Positions 33,585 to 35,186 of a DNA stretch of 35,186 bases are shown piece by piece. Numbering within the stretch: the first letter of the stretch is position 1; the number at the start of each line of letters is the position of its first letter. The notes below the pieces were generated by a model that saw only the letters and a list, made by a program, of their open reading frames with translations, was not told where the DNA came from and did no database searches. The stretch spans positions 1 through 35,186 of the forward strand of contig RPRQ01000046.1 in NCBI GenBank assembly GCA_003818205.1. The letters are read 5' to 3'. This stretch comes from Bacteroidales bacterium. Its GTDB lineage: Bacteria; Bacteroidota; Bacteroidia; Bacteroidales; Tenuifilaceae. A program made the position numbers and the translations under genes.

Positions 33585-33662
33585 TCAGAAGTCAGAAGCC
33601 AGAAGAATTCATCAAGTTACTTAATAATTGTTACTGATTTATAACTTCTGACTTCTAACTAC
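33581..33662. repeat. Heptad micro-repeat forming an inverted repeat
   Basis: GTAGTCAGAAGTCAGAAG (33581-33598) and CTTCTGACTTCTAACTAC (33645-33662) are inverted copies with one mismatch; the left arm is itself a GTCAGAA heptad repeat. The stem could end nitroreductase transcription. Confidence 0.6.
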
Positions 33663-33669
33663 TTTCTAT

Positions 33670-33677
33670 TATCTTTG
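33670..33677 (+). promoter_or_regulatory. -7 box for ywbE-pseudouridine synthase operon
   Basis: TATCTTTG, an exact TAnnTTTG match, 17 nt before the ATG at 33695. Confidence 0.6.
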
Positions 33678-33694
33678 CCTCAAATTAACTCCTA

Positions 33695-33889
33695 ATGAAC
33701 GCAAACAAAAGAGCAGACATCACAAAGGGTCTACATGTAAATATTATCCTTAAAAAGGACCAGCGAAGTGGCACTTTAACTGAAGGTTATGTAAAAGATA
33801 TTCTTACTAGTGCTCCGATTCACCACAGAGGAATTAAGGTTAGGCTTGAGGATGGCCAAATTGGACGTGTAAAGGAAATACTCGATTAA
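33695..33889 (+). CDS. ywbE: YwbE family protein
   Basis: A 64-residue protein matching the YwbE/DUF2196 family by its KGLHVNIILKKDQRSG, then TEGYVKDILTSAPIHHRGIKVRL and DGQIGRVKEIL blocks. The family is widespread, small and uncharacterised, with an SH3/KOW-like look. The next gene starts 1 nt after its stop, so the two are probably translationally coupled, hinting at an RNA-related role. Confidence 0.9.
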   Translation: MNANKRADITKGLHVNIILKKDQRSGTLTEGYVKDILTSAPIHHRGIKVRLEDGQIGRVKEILD

Positions 33890-33890
33890 G

Positions 33891-34793
33891 ATGGCAAGAA
33901 TAGAAAATCTGCATAATCCAAAATTTAATAAGCCTGATATCAATATAGAGGTATCTCAAAGCTGTGTTTTAATGAAGTTTTTACTCGAAAATGTAAAAGG
34001 CAAAAATCGAGATAACTTTAAAACGCTTCTCAATGATGGTCAGGTATCGGTAGATGGAGAGGTTATTACTTGGTACAATCAACCCTTGACTGCAGGGCAA
34101 AAGGTTAAAATAACTTGGGAGAAAGCGATAAAAACCCACTATCCTGGCATTAGAATTATATTTGAGGATGAACATGTAATCGTTATTGAAAAGGACGCAG
34201 GAATCCTATCTATCTCAACAGAAAAAGAGAAAAACAAAACAGCATACAGCATTTTAAGTCAGCATGTTAAGGAGCAAAGTCAAACTAATAAAATCTTTGT
34301 AGTTCACCGACTCGATAGAGAAACATCTGGGATTATGATTTTTGCTAAAAACGAGGATATTCAAAAACGTCTTCAGGAGAATTGGAATGATACAATTATC
34401 GAACGAACATACATCGCAGTAGTTGAGGGTTCGGTTGACAAAGACAAAGACATAATCACTTCGTATCTGAGGGAGAGTAAGGCGTTAATTGTATACTCAA
34501 GCAAAAACCCAACAGATGGGCAAAAAGCCATTACCCATTACAAAACAATAAAGAAAAATGCAAAATACTCACTTCTAGAGGTTAACCTTGAAACGGGTCG
34601 CAAGAATCAAATCCGAGTTCACATGCAGGTAATTGGGCATAGTGCAATTGGGGATAAGAAATACGGTTCAACGGTAAGCCCAATAAATCGCTTGGGATTA
34701 CACGCGCAAGTACTTGCATTTACTCATCCCATCACAAATGAGTCGATGCGATTTGATACACCAATCCCAAAATCCTTCCTTAAATTATTCTGA
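33891..34793 (+). CDS. RluA family pseudouridine synthase with S4 domain
   Basis: A 300-residue enzyme. The N-terminal S4 RNA-binding domain (about 20-75, FLLENV then NDGQVSVDGEVI) is followed by the RluA catalytic fold with Asp142 in HRLDRETSG, the nucleophile of the family. KKNAKYSLLEVNLETGRKNQ and HSAIGDKKYG are the remaining family blocks. It isomerises uridine to pseudouridine in rRNA or tRNA; the target position (RluC-, RluD- or other-type) cannot be given. It is coupled to ywbE upstream. No terminator is seen before the right-end repeat element. Confidence 0.92.
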   Translation: MARIENLHNPKFNKPDINIEVSQSCVLMKFLLENVKGKNRDNFKTLLNDGQVSVDGEVITWYNQPLTAGQKVKITWEKAIKTHYPGIRIIFEDEHVIVIEKDAGILSISTEKEKNKTAYSILSQHVKEQSQTNKIFVVHRLDRETSGIMIFAKNEDIQKRLQENWNDTIIERTYIAVVEGSVDKDKDIITSYLRESKALIVYSSKNPTDGQKAITHYKTIKKNAKYSLLEVNLETGRKNQIRVHMQVIGHSAIGDKKYGSTVSPINRLGLHAQVLAFTHPITNESMRFDTPIPKSFLKLF

Positions 34794-34850
34794 TTCTTTA
34801 CCGCAGACCTGCCTACCGATTGGTAGAGTCGCAGAGCAAGCTGAAATAAC

Positions 34851-35186
34851 TAGGGTCTGCTGATTAAGTCCCAAATAGGTTTATGAAGCCACTAAAAACA
34901 AACCTCAGAGGAGTGAAAATATGATAGAAAATATATCAATATAGTATTTTAGTTCTGTAGAGACGACATTACAAAGCAGATAGGACAGAGAATAATGTCA
35001 TTCCTACGGCATTTCATCTGTTCCCAGCTATATTTTCTAACATAATATCATCCCTACGGGATTAAAATTAGAATAACAAGTGCACGTATTTTAGGCTTTT
35101 ACATAAAAAATGCTTGCGCTTACACAACAAAAAATTGTTGTAATATTTTATATTTCTGTGTTTTAACACTTAATCAGCAGACCCTA
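34851..35186. mobile_element. MITE-like element with 19-bp terminal inverted repeats
   Basis: TAGGGTCTGCTGATTAAGT (34851-34869) and its exact reverse complement (35168-35186) enclose 298 bp without a coding frame. The outer TA may be the target duplication, which would leave 17-bp repeats. Inside are further inverted pairs, such as GACATTA/TAATGTC (34965-34971, 34993-34999) and ATAGAAAATATA-type arms near 34924 and 35029. There is also a degenerate direct repeat around CCTACGG (35003 and 35053 areas). With no transposase, it would be mobilised in trans. The window ends at the last base of the right repeat. Confidence 0.75.

Noticed and set aside
34851-35186. CRISPR-like reading of the CCTACGG repeats
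   Set aside because: Only two degenerate units with no regular spacer; they lie inside an inverted-repeat-bounded element.

Overview
The window looks like a chromosomal segment of a member of the Bacteroidota, probably Bacteroidales or Marinilabiliales-like. Several starts are preceded by the phylum's -7 box (TAnnTTTG) and lack Shine-Dalgarno sequences. The gene content also fits: a Y_Y_Y/SpoIIE sensor phosphatase, many lipoprotein and Sec-signal hydrolases, a double-glycine leader peptide of the Bacteroidales type, and a PQQ-like propeller protein. The assignment rests on reading alone, without database searches.

Left third (1-11.7 kb): the 3' part of a SpoIIE-type sensor phosphatase, then a surface-hydrolase neighbourhood: two closely related S9 lipoprotein peptidases, an M28 aminopeptidase lipoprotein, an S12 beta-lactamase-fold lipoprotein and a GT-C-like membrane protein. 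Convergent gene pairs are separated by strong hairpins. Then miaA (minus strand) and smpB (plus strand).

Middle (12.6-21.3 kb): two paralogous membrane-anchored proteins with an ADP-ribosyltransferase-like sequence pattern flank a probable peptide-natural-product locus. That locus is one polypeptide fusing a catalytically dead C39-like domain, a VKOR domain and a thioredoxin/DsbA domain, followed by a 56-residue precursor with a GG leader and a four-cysteine core. A 1-kb gene-poor, hairpin-rich stretch precedes it. A B12-binding radical SAM protein and a third S9 peptidase follow.

Defence-like island (21.6-27.4 kb): a more A/T-rich, tightly packed operon. It holds an XRE-type regulator interrupted by an in-frame TGA, a protein with two GHKL ATPase domains and a histidine-kinase-like His, a receiver-domain protein, an HNH nuclease and an Eco57I/TaqI-type N6-adenine methyltransferase. 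I read it as a restriction-modification-like system under apparent two-component control, the most unusual system in the window. To its right is about 730 bp of repeat-rich DNA.

Right part (28.1-35.2 kb): a divergent MarR/GNAT pair with an 8-3-8 palindrome between them; a PQQ-propeller/LolA-like envelope pair; a TetR-SDR-nitroreductase cluster in which the same 14-bp palindrome precedes both the tetR gene and the SDR gene; and ywbE followed by an RluA-family pseudouridine synthase. The window ends exactly at the right terminal inverted repeat of a 336-bp MITE-like element. No rRNA, tRNA or CRISPR array was seen.
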